This document shows positions 23,598 through 35,027 of a stretch of 64,000 nt of DNA, piece by piece. Numbering within the stretch: position 1 is the first letter of the stretch; the number at the start of each line of letters is the position of its first letter. Source of the DNA: Rapana venosa (lineage: Eukaryota; Mollusca; Gastropoda; Neogastropoda; Muricidae); contig CM054140.1 of NCBI GenBank assembly GCA_028751875.1, positions 50,771,714 to 50,835,713 of the forward strand, given 5' to 3'. Both the position numbers and the translations under genes were made by a program. The notes under the pieces were generated by a model. That model was not told the origin of the DNA and searched no databases. It saw only the letters and a program-made list of their open reading frames with translations.

Positions 23598-24819
23598 CCG
23601 TCCTAACCAAATGTCAACTGGCAGATGTGGATCTTGCCCAAACAGGAGATAATGGGGTGAGAATCCAGTGGCCGAATGAGGGGTGTTGGTGTAAGCTTGC
23701 ACAAGTTCTTGCAAGTAGAAAGGCCACTTTTTCTTTTGTTGAGCTGACAGTGTCCGCAAGAGACCATGAGGTGTGCGGTTGAATCGCTCACACTGTCCAT
23801 TCCCTTTGGTGGGTGGTATGGGGTAGTTCTGGTCTTACGTATGCCATACATCTCACAGAGAGAACGAACTAGAGCAGACTAAAAGGGTCTCTCCCTTGAT
23901 ACTAGGATTTCTCTGGCACCCCAAAACGACTAAACCCACCCCCTCACTAAGACCTGAACGACAGTTTTGGGCCCCTCTGGTTCTTTGTAGGCACAGCTAC
24001 TGTGAACTTTGTGAAGACATCCGTCATCACTAGCACATTCTCTCGGCCATCACTTGCTATGTCCAGCTTGGTAAAATCAATTGCCAAGATCTGAAGTGGA
24101 CGACTGGGCTGGATATGTCTGGCAGGGGGTTTTGCAACAGTTGACCAAGCAACGAGGACACCCATCAATATACTGTTGCACATCCTTAGTCATGCCTAGC
24201 CAATAGACTCTTTGCCGTAAGAGACTGAGGGTGCGATCTAACCCTTGGTGACCCATTCTGTCATGAAGCTCATGGAGTACATCTGGGCAGAGAGTAGATG
24301 GAAGGACCAACTGCTCCGACTCTCCCAAACAGAATCCTGGACTTTCCGGTACATTACTCCATCTTTCATCAGCAATTTGGGAATGTTGCTTGGACAAAGT
24401 CCTCTCCAAACCTCCAAGTTTTTCCTTTGGCGGTTTTTTGGGGCCCAATTTTTGACCACCTGTCCCATTTACTGGGTCTTTCCCTCTGTAGCCTAGCTTC
24501 GTCCCTGGAGCCGTGCAGACAGCAATTTTGTCTACTTGCCAGACCCCATCGTCGGCTCAGAAACTTCAAAGCTCTGACACCAGGTCTCCTGAACAGTCGC
24601 CACCTCAGGAGGTATACAAGTACCATTCTGACCCATGTCAACAAGGGGAGGTAACCTTGACAGAGCATCAGCTCGATTCTCCCTACCTGGTCGATATTTA
24701 ACATCAAAATCAAACTGTGTTAGCTGGGATGCCCATCTTTGTTCCAGCGCCCCTAATTTGGAGGACTTGAAGTGAGCCAGAGGGTTGTCTGTGAACACCA
24801 CAAACTGTGATCCTAGCAA

Positions 24820-24822
<3 letters not shown>

Positions 24823-24891
<69 letters not shown>

Positions 24892-25084
24892 TAATAATAA
24901 TGTATGGAATTTATATAGCGCTGAATCTTGTAAAGCAACAAATCAAAGCGCTCAGATTTTATTTCATACCACTTTAAGTCACGGCAGATTTCTCTCCGTG
25001 AAATTCGGGCTGCTCTCCCCGGGGAGAGCGGGAGAACGCGTCGCCACTTAGCGATGCGCCACCCTTTCACCCTTTTTTTTTTTT
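24823..25084 (-). mobile_element. Second copy of the same SINE, with LINE-like tail and (ATT)n
   Basis: On the minus strand the copy starts in an A run, carries GTGGCGACGCGTTCTCCCGC, the CTCTCCCCGGGGAGAGC palindrome and TCACGGAGAGAAATC as in the 23.2-kb copy, and then a tail of about 51 bases (24903-24953) nearly the same as the tail of the LINE at 56.9 kb, finishing in (ATT)n (24823-24900). It lies between GGGTAC and TTGCTAGG codons of the Gypsy RNase H region, and a 3-base GTA may be the target repeat. The tRNA-like head is missing (5' truncation). Confidence 0.8.
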
Positions 25085-26783
25085 GTACCCTCTAAACTTC
25101 TCTGTCACTGCCCACTTCAGTGCCAGCATCTCCAGCTTGAAGCTGCTATAGTTAGCTTAATTCGTCTCGGTGGGGCGGAAACGACGGCTTGCATAGGCAA
25201 TCACCCTAGTGGCCCCATCTTCCTGTTTCTGGCTCAGAATTGCCCCAAGCCCCTCATAGCTTGCATCAACCTCCAGAATGAAAGGGGGGGAGAAATCTGC
25301 AAATTTCCAGAACATCTGCCCCTGTCAAAGCCTGTGTCAAGGATCAAAAGCTCTTGATGTCCCTTCCTCCATGAACTGCAAAGAGGGGCGAACTTCCCTT
25401 TCTTGCCCCTTTGGAGTTGCTGGTTGAAACCCGATTATGGAGCGGGCCTGCTGTTGTGAAAAACTTTGCCACAAAGCGACGATAGTAGCCAGCAAACCCA
25501 GAAAGATCGCAACTCTCTCACAATTTTTTGGAAAAGGCCAGTTTTCCCTACTACCTCTGTCTTCTCAACCTGACAGCTCACCCCTTGGGCGGGGATGGTA
25601 TGCCCTAGGTAACTAACTTCTTCACGCAACAGCTTGCATTCCTCCAGGTTGAGTTTCAACCCTTTTCTCGCCAAATCCTCTTCAGCACTCTCTCCAGATG
25701 TTGCAAATGATCAGTGAAAGTTTTTGGAATATATCATCAGATCATCAGATAGACCAGCAAGAAAACTGAACAGAAAGTCCGACATGGCCGAGTTCATCAG
25801 GCGTTGAAATGTGGGAGGTGGCCCAGCTACCCCAAAGGCATTCTGTGAACTCTACAGGCCAAACGGGGTGATAAAAGCAGTCTTCTGCTGGTCTGTTGGG
25901 TCCAAGCGATCTGATGAACCCACTAGCTAGATCAAGAGTTGAGAAAAACTTTGCACCAGATAGTGCATCGAAACTCTCCGAATCCTAGGCAGTGGATAGG
26001 CATCTTTCCTGTCTTACTATTTAGGCGCCGGTAATCAACACAGAGGCGCATCTTTCCATTTTTCTTACGAACTACAACTATGGGTGCAGCATATGGACTA
26101 TACTCTCCTTAATGATCCCCTTTTTCCAAAACAATTCTTGAATGTGCCCCTTAACTTCCTGAAAATCACGGGGTGCTACTGGACGGTGGACTGAGCAACT
26201 GGAGTGTCATCTGTGTTCGAATCTTGTGGGAAACTCTGTCTGTGAAGCCATTGTCAGCATCATCTGAAGCAATGACATGCTGATACCGGGACAAGAGATC
26301 TACCACCTGCTGTTTTTGCTCTGCCGTACCTTGGAAATTTGGCAGGTGAACCACAACACCCTTTTCCAGTTTTGGAGACTCAGGATGCTTCTCTTTCTGG
26401 ACAATGATTTCATTAGAAGTAACTTCCAACTGACAAGCATCCTGAGACTCTATCTCCTCAACTGCATGAAGCAGTGCCAAAGGGGTTCGAGGATGGAGAT
26501 AGATATCCTCCTCAGACAGATTGACAACTCTAACATACCTGGAGGAATTATCAGCACCAACTAATGTGGGAACTACAAACAAACCTGGAGGTAAGGTATG
26601 CCCTGACGGCTCAGCAACAAGATTTCTAAATGGCTTTTCTATGCCACTTACCTTCACAGCCATGAAACTGCAGCTTGGGATCCTGGTTCTACCCACAACC
26701 TTTGCCACTCCCTTCACCAAGGTATGCATGGCACGCACCTCATGAATGACTGGCTGTAAACAAGGTGGGACATTGTCATGCAT

Positions 26784-27447
26784 ACTAGTTTTTGTTGTTG
26801 CTGTTTTTCACTAATGAAAGTTTATTTACTTTCTCCAGAGAAACAACTTTTAAAAGATCAGTAAAGCAAAACAGTATTTATATTGAAGGTACTGACCACA
26901 TGAAGTGCCTGATTACATCATTCCCTTGTTTATCAAAGTCACTAGCAAATTAGCTCATTGGAAGTTCTATCTCTCTTACACAAATGTATTAATTAATCAG
27001 CCACAAATCCAGTTGAGCTTTCTCATACCCTCACGAAGGAAATGGTCTTTCGGCACACTTCAAAAATAGCATTTCCTTATAACACTTTAAAAAAAAAAAA
27101 TACAAGTACGCATCTTTCTTATCTCCCAAAACTACAGGGTTTTTTTTCCCCATTTGTTTTGGTTTTATGGTGTTGCTATATTTTTGTGTTTTGCTTCATA
27201 TTTTTAGGGGGGGGGGGGGTGTATTGTTTGATTATTTTTAACTAAAAATACTGATAATAGTGAGATATTATCATATATTCTACTTTTTTTTTTTACTTTT
27301 TTAATTTTCGTTTTGCATTTACAAAGTATTACAGACAAAATGTTTCTTTAAAAAAGTAAATAAATAAATAAACTTAAAGAAAGTACAAATACAATTCTTT
27401 TCATAAACAATAATACCAACTGCTTTTCAAGTGCTTAATCATCCTAA

Positions 27448-27480
<33 letters not shown>

Positions 27481-27950
27481 AACAACATACATACACACAC
27501 GCGCGCGCGCTTTTTCATGCTATCGTGAGAAAAACAGCTTATCATAGCTTAGCTATCATGCTATCGTGAGAAAAACAATTTGTACACCTCTGTCAATTCT
27601 GTAAATCTATACCATTTGCACTCTATCTTCATGAGGAGATCACAATGTAGCCAGTGTCAGTGTAATTACCTAGTTTATGACAGCATGGCCTTGGAGAGTA
27701 AAACAATGCATGCACAATTCCATCTTTCTGCTATCCCATGGCTGCTTTTCAGCAAAAGTCACATGGCCAGACACATGCCCTCACTTATATAAATATAATC
27801 TGTTTAGTCAAGCAATGGTCTATAGTTACTCCATTCAAAAGTGAACTTACTCAGGTTGTTTGCAATTGCTGCGTTATATTTTTCAATTTGAAACCTGTAT
27901 TTCAACTGTTTAAGAAAAACTGTCCATACTGGTAAATGATTTTCAATTCT
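26784..27950. other. Unassigned AT-rich sequence
   Basis: The Gypsy homology stops near 26784 without a recognisable primer-binding site or LTR. It includes a CA/GC microsatellite (27448-27510) and a 22-base direct repeat, TCATGCTATCGTGAGAAAAA, at about 27515 and 27557. No gene was recognised. Confidence 0.4.
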
Positions 27951-27953
27951 GCA

Positions 27954-28730
27954 TCAGTAAATATACCATTTAGCAAGAAGGATAATGAAATCGAAAATAG
28001 CATCAGTTTTCATGCATTCATCCTCTCCAAAAAGTACAATCTTACGTGAAATTTTCACATTCGATGCGTATTCACAATGGTCATTGATACTTTTTTCTAA
28101 ATTTGTCCAAATAGTTCTTGCTTGGTTGCAGCTCCAAAAAGAATGTTCGATTGAATCTTTTGAGCTAGTGCACAGGGGACAACTTGTTGTATTTGTTACA
28201 CCCATTGCGCACAGAACAACATTAGTAACGACAATTCTGTGCACAATTTTTATCTGTAACCATTGTAATTTGATGTCTTTAATCTTGTGCAATTTTTTAA
28301 ATACCTTTTTCTAGTTGATTTCTTCATTAAGTTTCTGTGTCCATTTTTTACAGCATTTGGGTTCTGTCTTGTTTGACATCAATTTTTCATAGTACAGTTT
28401 TGAGCCCCGTGCACACTACTATTGTCTTTATTGCTTTCGTTGTGTCGTACAACAATTTACATTGTCACCTATTTGACTCCTGCCTTTTTTGCAAAGTGTT
28501 TGATTGATGAGATTAGCCCATTGAAAGTTACAAAGTCAATACAATTACATTTGCTTTAGAAAAAATTTCATAATTAATAAACTCACCATTTTTCTTGACA
28601 AGATGTTTTATTAGATATATCCCCTTTCTGCTAAAATATTCTTTATCAACACTTTATTTCCTATATAATGTTTTCATTATACAAAATAGGTTCTGCAAGA
28701 AATTCATTTTCATTTTGGGGGGTGATGCAA
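27954..28730 (-). pseudogene. L1/Tx1-like LINE, C-terminal zf-RVT region
   Basis: The minus-strand frame at 27954-28292 reads DIKLQWLQIKIVHRIVVTN, then CPLCTSSKDSIEHSFWSC, which is the zinc-binding region found after the reverse transcriptase in L1/Tx1-group ORF2 proteins. Upstream, in broken frames, are EYFSRKGIYLIKHLV (about 28600-28650) and IDFVTFNGLISSIK (about 28500), in the order typical of the same group. The catalytic domain is not in the window side of the gap, and the copy is truncated near 28730 or disrupted by the gap. Stops occur in the upstream part. Confidence 0.7.
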
Positions 28731-28892
28731 GTACAGAAAAATTTATAAGCTTTTAAAAAAATGGGTCCAAAAAGGATTAGCCTTCAGTGCTTGTGCATTA
28801 TTGATGGACCATAACAGTCAGAGTCTAAGAAAGGGTATTGATTCTGCAAAACTCCCCCTTGTGAAAATTTTTAACTTTTTTTACCCATGAAA

Positions 28893-29392
28893 NNNNNNNN
28901 NNNNNNNNNNNNNNNNNNNNNNNNNNNNNNNNNNNNNNNNNNNNNNNNNNNNNNNNNNNNNNNNNNNNNNNNNNNNNNNNNNNNNNNNNNNNNNNNNNNN
29001 NNNNNNNNNNNNNNNNNNNNNNNNNNNNNNNNNNNNNNNNNNNNNNNNNNNNNNNNNNNNNNNNNNNNNNNNNNNNNNNNNNNNNNNNNNNNNNNNNNNN
29101 NNNNNNNNNNNNNNNNNNNNNNNNNNNNNNNNNNNNNNNNNNNNNNNNNNNNNNNNNNNNNNNNNNNNNNNNNNNNNNNNNNNNNNNNNNNNNNNNNNNN
29201 NNNNNNNNNNNNNNNNNNNNNNNNNNNNNNNNNNNNNNNNNNNNNNNNNNNNNNNNNNNNNNNNNNNNNNNNNNNNNNNNNNNNNNNNNNNNNNNNNNNN
29301 NNNNNNNNNNNNNNNNNNNNNNNNNNNNNNNNNNNNNNNNNNNNNNNNNNNNNNNNNNNNNNNNNNNNNNNNNNNNNNNNNNNNNNNNNNNN
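28893..29392. other. Assembly gap of 500 N
   Basis: Exactly 500 undetermined bases, the usual size for a scaffold gap of unknown length. Distances across it cannot be trusted. Confidence 0.99.
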
Positions 29393-29845
29393 AGGGCCTT
29401 TTTCGTATCCCCTGAAGACCTTTTGAACTCCTCTTTGATATTGGGAACTGTTAGGCTTTTCTAATAATGAGCCCGAATGAGTTAGCTTGGCTAATGTCAA
29501 AGGGAAAAACGTATGTTTTTCTGTTTACGAACAACCCTTTTTGAAAAGACTGAGAGACAAATGAACGGCTCCGCGTTATTGAAAAAAGCCAAAGCAATTG
29601 TGCAGGAGCTCCAATTCGTAGCCAAGAGAGCAATGCCTTTTTTCCCTGCGTGTGTAGGGGGTGTTGTGTTCCCCGTTTTGGAAAGAGCTCAAAAAGTAAA
29701 TGCTGATCTGTACCTCGCCCTTTTTTTTACTTTGCTTGTTGTTGTCAATGTCTTTCTGCCTGTTTAAAGTTTGTCAAAGGAAAGGTTTTTTGCATTCATT
29801 AAGAGTTTAGGATTTGGTTTGCACTAGGAACTTTTAGGTATTTAG
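29393..29845. other. Unassigned sequence next to the gap
   Basis: An 84-codon open frame (29513-29767) shows no domain and is flanked by low-quality-looking homopolymers. I do not call it a gene. Confidence 0.4.
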
Positions 29846-29849
29846 CAGT

Positions 29850-32770
29850 TTCATCTTTTTTCTTATCATCACTCATCTCCCTTGGTCGGGACGACCGTTG
29901 GGGGTACCCCACGGAGTGCAAGTGGACCGCCCCAAATGGTTCTTCTGGGCTGTTTTCAGGAGGTTGGTTCAGTGGGCCGGGTCCCCTCCTTGATGTTGGA
30001 TTCCCGTTTTTTCTTTGGGGTCGTCCCTGCCCCCTGCTCCTCCACCATTCCCTGCAGGACTGTTTTTGACAGGTTTTTTTGCCTTGTTGTGGCCAAACCA
30101 CTTCAGGTTTTCCCCCGTTGATGTATCTAGCAATGGTTCTGTTTGCCAGCCAGTGCCCCCGATTGCTGCCAGACGTAGTTATTGGTTTTGCTTTTGGTCT
30201 TGTTGGGATGTTCAGGGTTCCCTGAGGCCTTATCTAAAAGGTTGAAATTTTCGAAGTTTTAAATCGGCAGTAAGGTCCAGCTTTACGCTTACAAGGCAAT
30301 GGATGTGCAGTGCCCTTTTGGTCGACCCTTTGTGGGTTTGATGTTTGGTTTCTCCCATTTCGCCGCTTAGTATGGAGGGGGAGTGCCCAGAAAGTCTGTC
30401 TTCACCCTTTTTGTGCTCGTTCCTTTTTTTTGGGGATGACTGCTCCAAGGTACTTGAAAGTTTCCACCTCTTAGTGTTGCCAAATATCTTTTTGCGGGGG
30501 GGAGTGGTCGGTGTTTGGTACGGTTACTGGGTCTTGTCTTTTTCCCCTGTGTTCCATAGTGGGCATTGGCTGATTTTCCGTTGGTGGTGAGATCCCTGGA
30601 GTTCTTCTTCACTGGGCCCCCTTTAGATTTTTAAAATCGTCTGCGAATCGAAAATTCAGACTGGCCCTTTTCCTATTGTGAAAGTGGTCTTGAAGTAAGG
30701 AGGGCCTCCCGCATGATGTTCTCCGGAACAGTTGAAAAGAAAAGGGGGGGAAGCGGGAGCCTTTTCAACTCCAACGAAGTCGGAAAGAATCCCCGATTTC
30801 TCCACCCATGCGTTTCACTTTTTGGGACTTCAACAGCGCCCGGATGACTTAAACAGGTCCTCGTCGAAGTATAGTCTTCATGCTTGCCCCAGAGTTCTTG
30901 CCACACTCGGTCGAAGGCCTTCTTGAAAGGGTCAATGAAGTTGTTGTAGAGCTGTAGCTGATGTTGGAGATGCTTCTCTATGAGATTCTGATGTTGAAGT
31001 TCTGCTCGACAGTGCTTCAACCTGGTCTGAATCCTGCCTGTTTTTCTTGATAGGATTTCTTCTGCTTGTGGTTTCAGTCTGTTCAAGGGAAATGGTAGCA
31101 TAAACTTTGCTTGGAGGGCTTATCAGACTGATTGTTCTGTAATTTTGGCACTTTTAGGTCTCCCTTTTTGGAAGTGGAACTATGATGGATTGGGTCCACT
31201 GTTCAGGCCACTCTTTGCTGGTCAGATGCGTTGGCAGATGATTGTAATGCCTTGATCTCTCTCTGGCCTCCTTTCTTGATGAGTCAGCCGGGTGTTGTCA
31301 AAACCCTTGTGACTTGCCTCCTTTCCCGGGATTTTTACTGCTTCTTCTACCTCTTCCTCCAGCACCTGTGTTGCTTTCAGGATCTGATGGTCTGGGATCT
31401 TGCTCGTAAAGTTTGTTCGGATCAGCCTTCAGCTTGTAGTTGTACAGGTCTCTGCAATATTCTGTCCATCTCTTCTGATAGTGGCGCTCTCTGTAAGGAT
31501 GACCCTCTTTGTCTTCAATAACGGAGGTCTTTGGCTGCTGGGATTGGTTAGTACCTTGATGGTCTGGTACGCCTCTTTGCTGTTCCTTTCGCCATTGCCT
31601 TCTCAACCTTGGAGCTTTGTTCTGACATCCAGTTCCCATGGCCTCAGTCATTCTTCTTTTTGATGACCTGTTGGCTGTTCTATACTCTTCGGCCGTTTCT
31701 GGGTTTTTGTTCTTCACTGGCTTTAGCTCCTACGTTGGGTTCGCACAGGTCCAGGATATCGTTGGTAACCCACGGTTGGTTCTTTTTCCTCTCTTTCCCA
31801 AGGGTCTCCAGCGCTGTCTCCTGAATGGTTTTTGCTGAAGGTTTTCCCGTGAGGTTGTTGATGTCATCTTGGAGGAAATTCAATGCTGCAAATCTGCCCC
31901 CTATCTCAGCTTTAAAAATTTCAGTGACTTCGGGGGTCCTTTAGCTTTTTCCCTGTTGAACCCCCAAAAAAGGGGATTTCTTTCTGGTTTTTGGTCTTCG
32001 CTTTATCTGTAGGGTCAGAGTACCTGTCGTGGTCATGCCCCAATATCAGCCCAGGGAAAAAATTTTTCTGGGGTTTTTTTGTTTTCGCTTAAAACGTTTG
32101 GGGGCCAAAATGTAGTCAATCTGGGTTTGTGTCTTTCCATTTGGTGAGTGCCCCGTTTCTTCTTTTATGTTTGTGGGGGTTTTAAATGTTGGCGAAGTAA
32201 GATTGTGGTTGCTTGCGAATTCCAAAAAGTCTGAGACCTCTATCATTTATTTCGTTCACGCCAAAACGGCCTATGTCTTGGCCACTTGGTCATAAGGTAG
32301 GTCGTCTTGCATTTCCAGTCACCTGGATCACGAGGAAAGTCTTTTTGGATGTTGATTTGTTGGGGGGCAGCTCTCCAATCTTCGTAAGGAGAATACACTC
32401 GATTGCTTCATCATCGTATAGTCTGATGTTGGTGCATAGATTTGTATTGATGGTCATGTTGTCGTGGTTTTTGTTGCGACAAGCTTGGAGGATCAGTCTG
32501 GTGGAGATTGGGAGTCTCTTCTTGTTGACAAGAAATCCTACTCCGTGTTGGTGTTTGGAGTCATCACCACTATACCATAGTTTGGATCTTCTTCTGTAGT
32601 TGTTTCGCGAATCCGACCCAACGGGATTCGGACCTTCGGACAGTTATCCAAGTATTGTGTCCCACATTCATTCGTTATTTCTTCAAAGGTCGTGGGTTTA
32701 GCTTTGGAGCTTGCTTCCACATGGTTGCAAGGGTAGGTTATGTTCCATGTACCAATGATGGTCGTCCTTT
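29850..32770 (-). pseudogene. RTE/Nimb-like LINE, near full-length but heavily broken
   Basis: On the minus strand the endonuclease starts at about 32760 with TTIIGTWN, followed by LEFASNHNLT and QIDYILAPKRF (32110). The linker reads KAEIGGRFAALNFLQDDINN (31910-31860) and KRWTEYCRDLYNY (31450). The reverse transcriptase shows NNFIDPFKKAFDRVWQ (about 30920) and LNFRFADD (30650), and the C terminus has LKWFGH and WGTPNGRP (29890). The order covers a whole ORF2 of about 950 codons. Indels occur every 50-150 bases, many in homopolymers, which suggests both decay and poor consensus quality next to the gap. The linker is nearly the same as at 62.9-63.1 kb. Confidence 0.8.
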
Positions 32771-32799
32771 CAGCCTGTGTGTTTGATCGCTGTTGTTCT

Positions 32800-34690
32800 T
32801 TAGTTAGTTGTTTAGGGTTATTAGCTTCTTCTTATACTGTTTAAACAAAACTTTTGTATTTTTTTTATGGTATTCATTCAGTAAGTCTTGTAATTGATTG
32901 TCAGCGCCGTCAAAATCTGTTGTAATAGACTGCAACAAGGTCAATGTGGTGTAGATTGAGGGATGCTAATTGTGTCTAGCTGTGGTTGGGTCTAGGAGCA
33001 AGTTGACTTTTATTACTGGATATTTTGTTCACTTCAATGTCATTGTCACCGCCGCTGTTCCGAATAGCTATAGCAAAAATCTTGAGGGCATCAACGCGAG
33101 GTCTTTCGTTAATTGTAATCCATCCAATTGAACAAGAACAGTCGCTCTGTCTTCTCTTGCAACAAGAACAATACCTATGTGTACTGATCATCAGAGGAAA
33201 AGATTATGGAAGGAATCATAGCAATGTGGTGATGGTTAGTCACTGAGTCTTTTCTAATGAAAAGCAAGTAACGTTGTCTTATTCTGTAATGTATTATCTC
33301 TAATTCATTTTCGATGGTGCTGATTGATTTTGCTAGTGCTAGATTTTGGGTCTGGCATTTATGGCTTTTAGGGAATATGTTCTGTTGAGTTTCTAGAGAG
33401 TGTAGGACTAATAAAACTCAAACTTGATATCTGCCGAGAAGAGTCGATTCTTGGTTTGAAGTTGCCATTTATTAGCTTTATATTGTTTACTTTGTTTGTA
33501 AGGTAAATATCTGCTTATGTTTCAGCTTTCAACATTACGCAACTGTTCAAGTTTAGGAAACCGAGAGGTTCTTAGTTTTCTTCTATTGTTGTGCGCTTTG
33601 TAGTATCCATCATTTGTGTATCAAAAGCATAATAAACTTCACCAATTTCCCCATCCTTCTCAAACTCTTGTACAATCACCAAGATCTTTTAAGCTAATAG
33701 TTGGGCTGTTTTTTTAGGTGCTTTATTAGGGAACCGCGTCCGTGACATGGTTATGTTGTTATGTATTCAGTATTTATATTATTTTATTCTCTAATGTAAT
33801 ATGTAAATTGTTACAGTCAATGTTCTTTTGTGCTGCCGTCTTTATTTGATTGTTTGACAGATAGTGTTTCATGGAGAAGGCCTTTTCTAGCTATTTGAAT
33901 TGAAGTGTAAGTAAAGCTATTGTGCTGCGTTTCACCGTACATTGCTCCGGCTGGGTGGAGGCTTCTCAGTAGATTCAGAAGGGACTGCATGAGGGAAGAA
34001 GCCTTCATCACCACTTGGTTTTTGGATGTTGTTGTTAAACTGACTGAGACAGGTGTATGACAAAATGCAAAGAGTGGGTTGTTGTACTCCAATGTTAATG
34101 GGTCTCTTTCACCCATTGGTTATTTCTTTGCCAAAATCATCATCAAAAGGCACACCAAAGTGTGTTGCTTCCCATCATCTTTTAAACCATTCTTCTAAAA
34201 ATGGTCTATGTCAAACCCAAAAGCATTTCTGCGCAAGACGTTTTTTTTTTGCTGAAGTGTGTGACTTACCTACTTTATACTTGAAGAAGTTGTAGAGGTT
34301 TATCTTAGACTAGCTTGGTTTAGTTTTGCTGTGATGCCAGCTGGGCAAAAGAGCTCTTTTTCCAGTGTGCTGAAAGTCCGTAATAAATCATCCACGTAAA
34401 GTAAATTTATGTGGACGGTCCTTATCTATAATTTTTAATCCAGTTGTTTAGTTGTTGCTCTGTGTCATTGTTTGAGTCCATGATACTGTGTACCAGACCT
34501 GTGCAAAAGCAACAGTTTTAAGTTTGACAGCGTGTTGTTCCAATTGGAATGGATAGTTTAACAGGTACACGCTGACTGGTTTTTTGTTAGTGTTATTAAA
34601 CCTTTCATCTAATATAGGAGATAATAATGTATAAATATAGTTAAAGGATGCAAAATACGAGGCCTGGATCTCACTATAACCCAAAGACTA
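32800..34690 (-). other. Decayed coding-like region, not recognised
   Basis: On the minus strand several open stretches follow one another with amino-acid use like that of a real protein: 34448-34684 (contains VSVYLLNYPFQLEQHAVKLK), 33817-34116 (contains SSLMQSLLNLLRSLHPAG), about 33300-33690 (contains EVYYAFDTQMMDTTK and NGNFKPRIDSS) and 32976-33191. Stops and frameshifts separate them. No family was recognised. The region lies next to the capsid-like and ATPase-like pseudogenes, so it may be another part of the same virus-like element, or it may be unrelated. Confidence 0.3.
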
Positions 34691-34995
34691 TTACCTTTAA
34701 TAAGCTAGAATGTTGCTGCTTCAGTGACATTGATCTTCGAAGGGTTAAAAGTTCCCAACCACTGAAATCATACTTAAACACCAATTAAGGCTGGATGCCA
34801 CTGCGAAGCATGGTTGGCTAATCCTAATCCGTTTTACTAAACCACTTCTTAAATTTGCTATCTACTGTTTGCAATGGTACGGGCTGTGGTGTGTCCTATG
34901 CTGACCACTTGAACATAAAAACCAGTTAGTAAAGTTCTGTGTTTACAGGTTCATGTGTACTATCAGTTTAGGCATGTGTTTTATTTTTTTTTTTT

Positions 34996-35027
<32 letters not shown>

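Larger units (their letters stand above)
22884..26783 (-). pseudogene. Gypsy-type LTR retrotransposon pol, decayed
   Basis: Read on the minus strand from right to left: a pre-RT segment (26166-26783); reverse transcriptase with VRKKNGKMRLCVDYRRLN (about 26050-26095), a catalytic box reading LSDDLMIYS (about 25735-25755) and LKLNLEECKLL (25640); RNase H with GLGAILSQKQEDG (25230) and VVFTDN (24805); integrase zinc finger with HDRMGHQG and CPRCL (24130-24290); integrase core with AIDFTKLD (24075) and CERFN (23785); and a C-terminal chromatin/GPY-like part with IGDLVYIKSR (23020). Two SINEs interrupt it, and many frameshifts lie between the domains. The aromatic residue of the catalytic box is missing in the present frame. 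Gag, protease and LTRs were not found. The domain order RT-RH-INT identifies Gypsy rather than Copia. Confidence 0.85.

Noticed and set aside
28871..29500. Open frames across the N run
   Set aside because: They consist of undetermined residues and hold no information.
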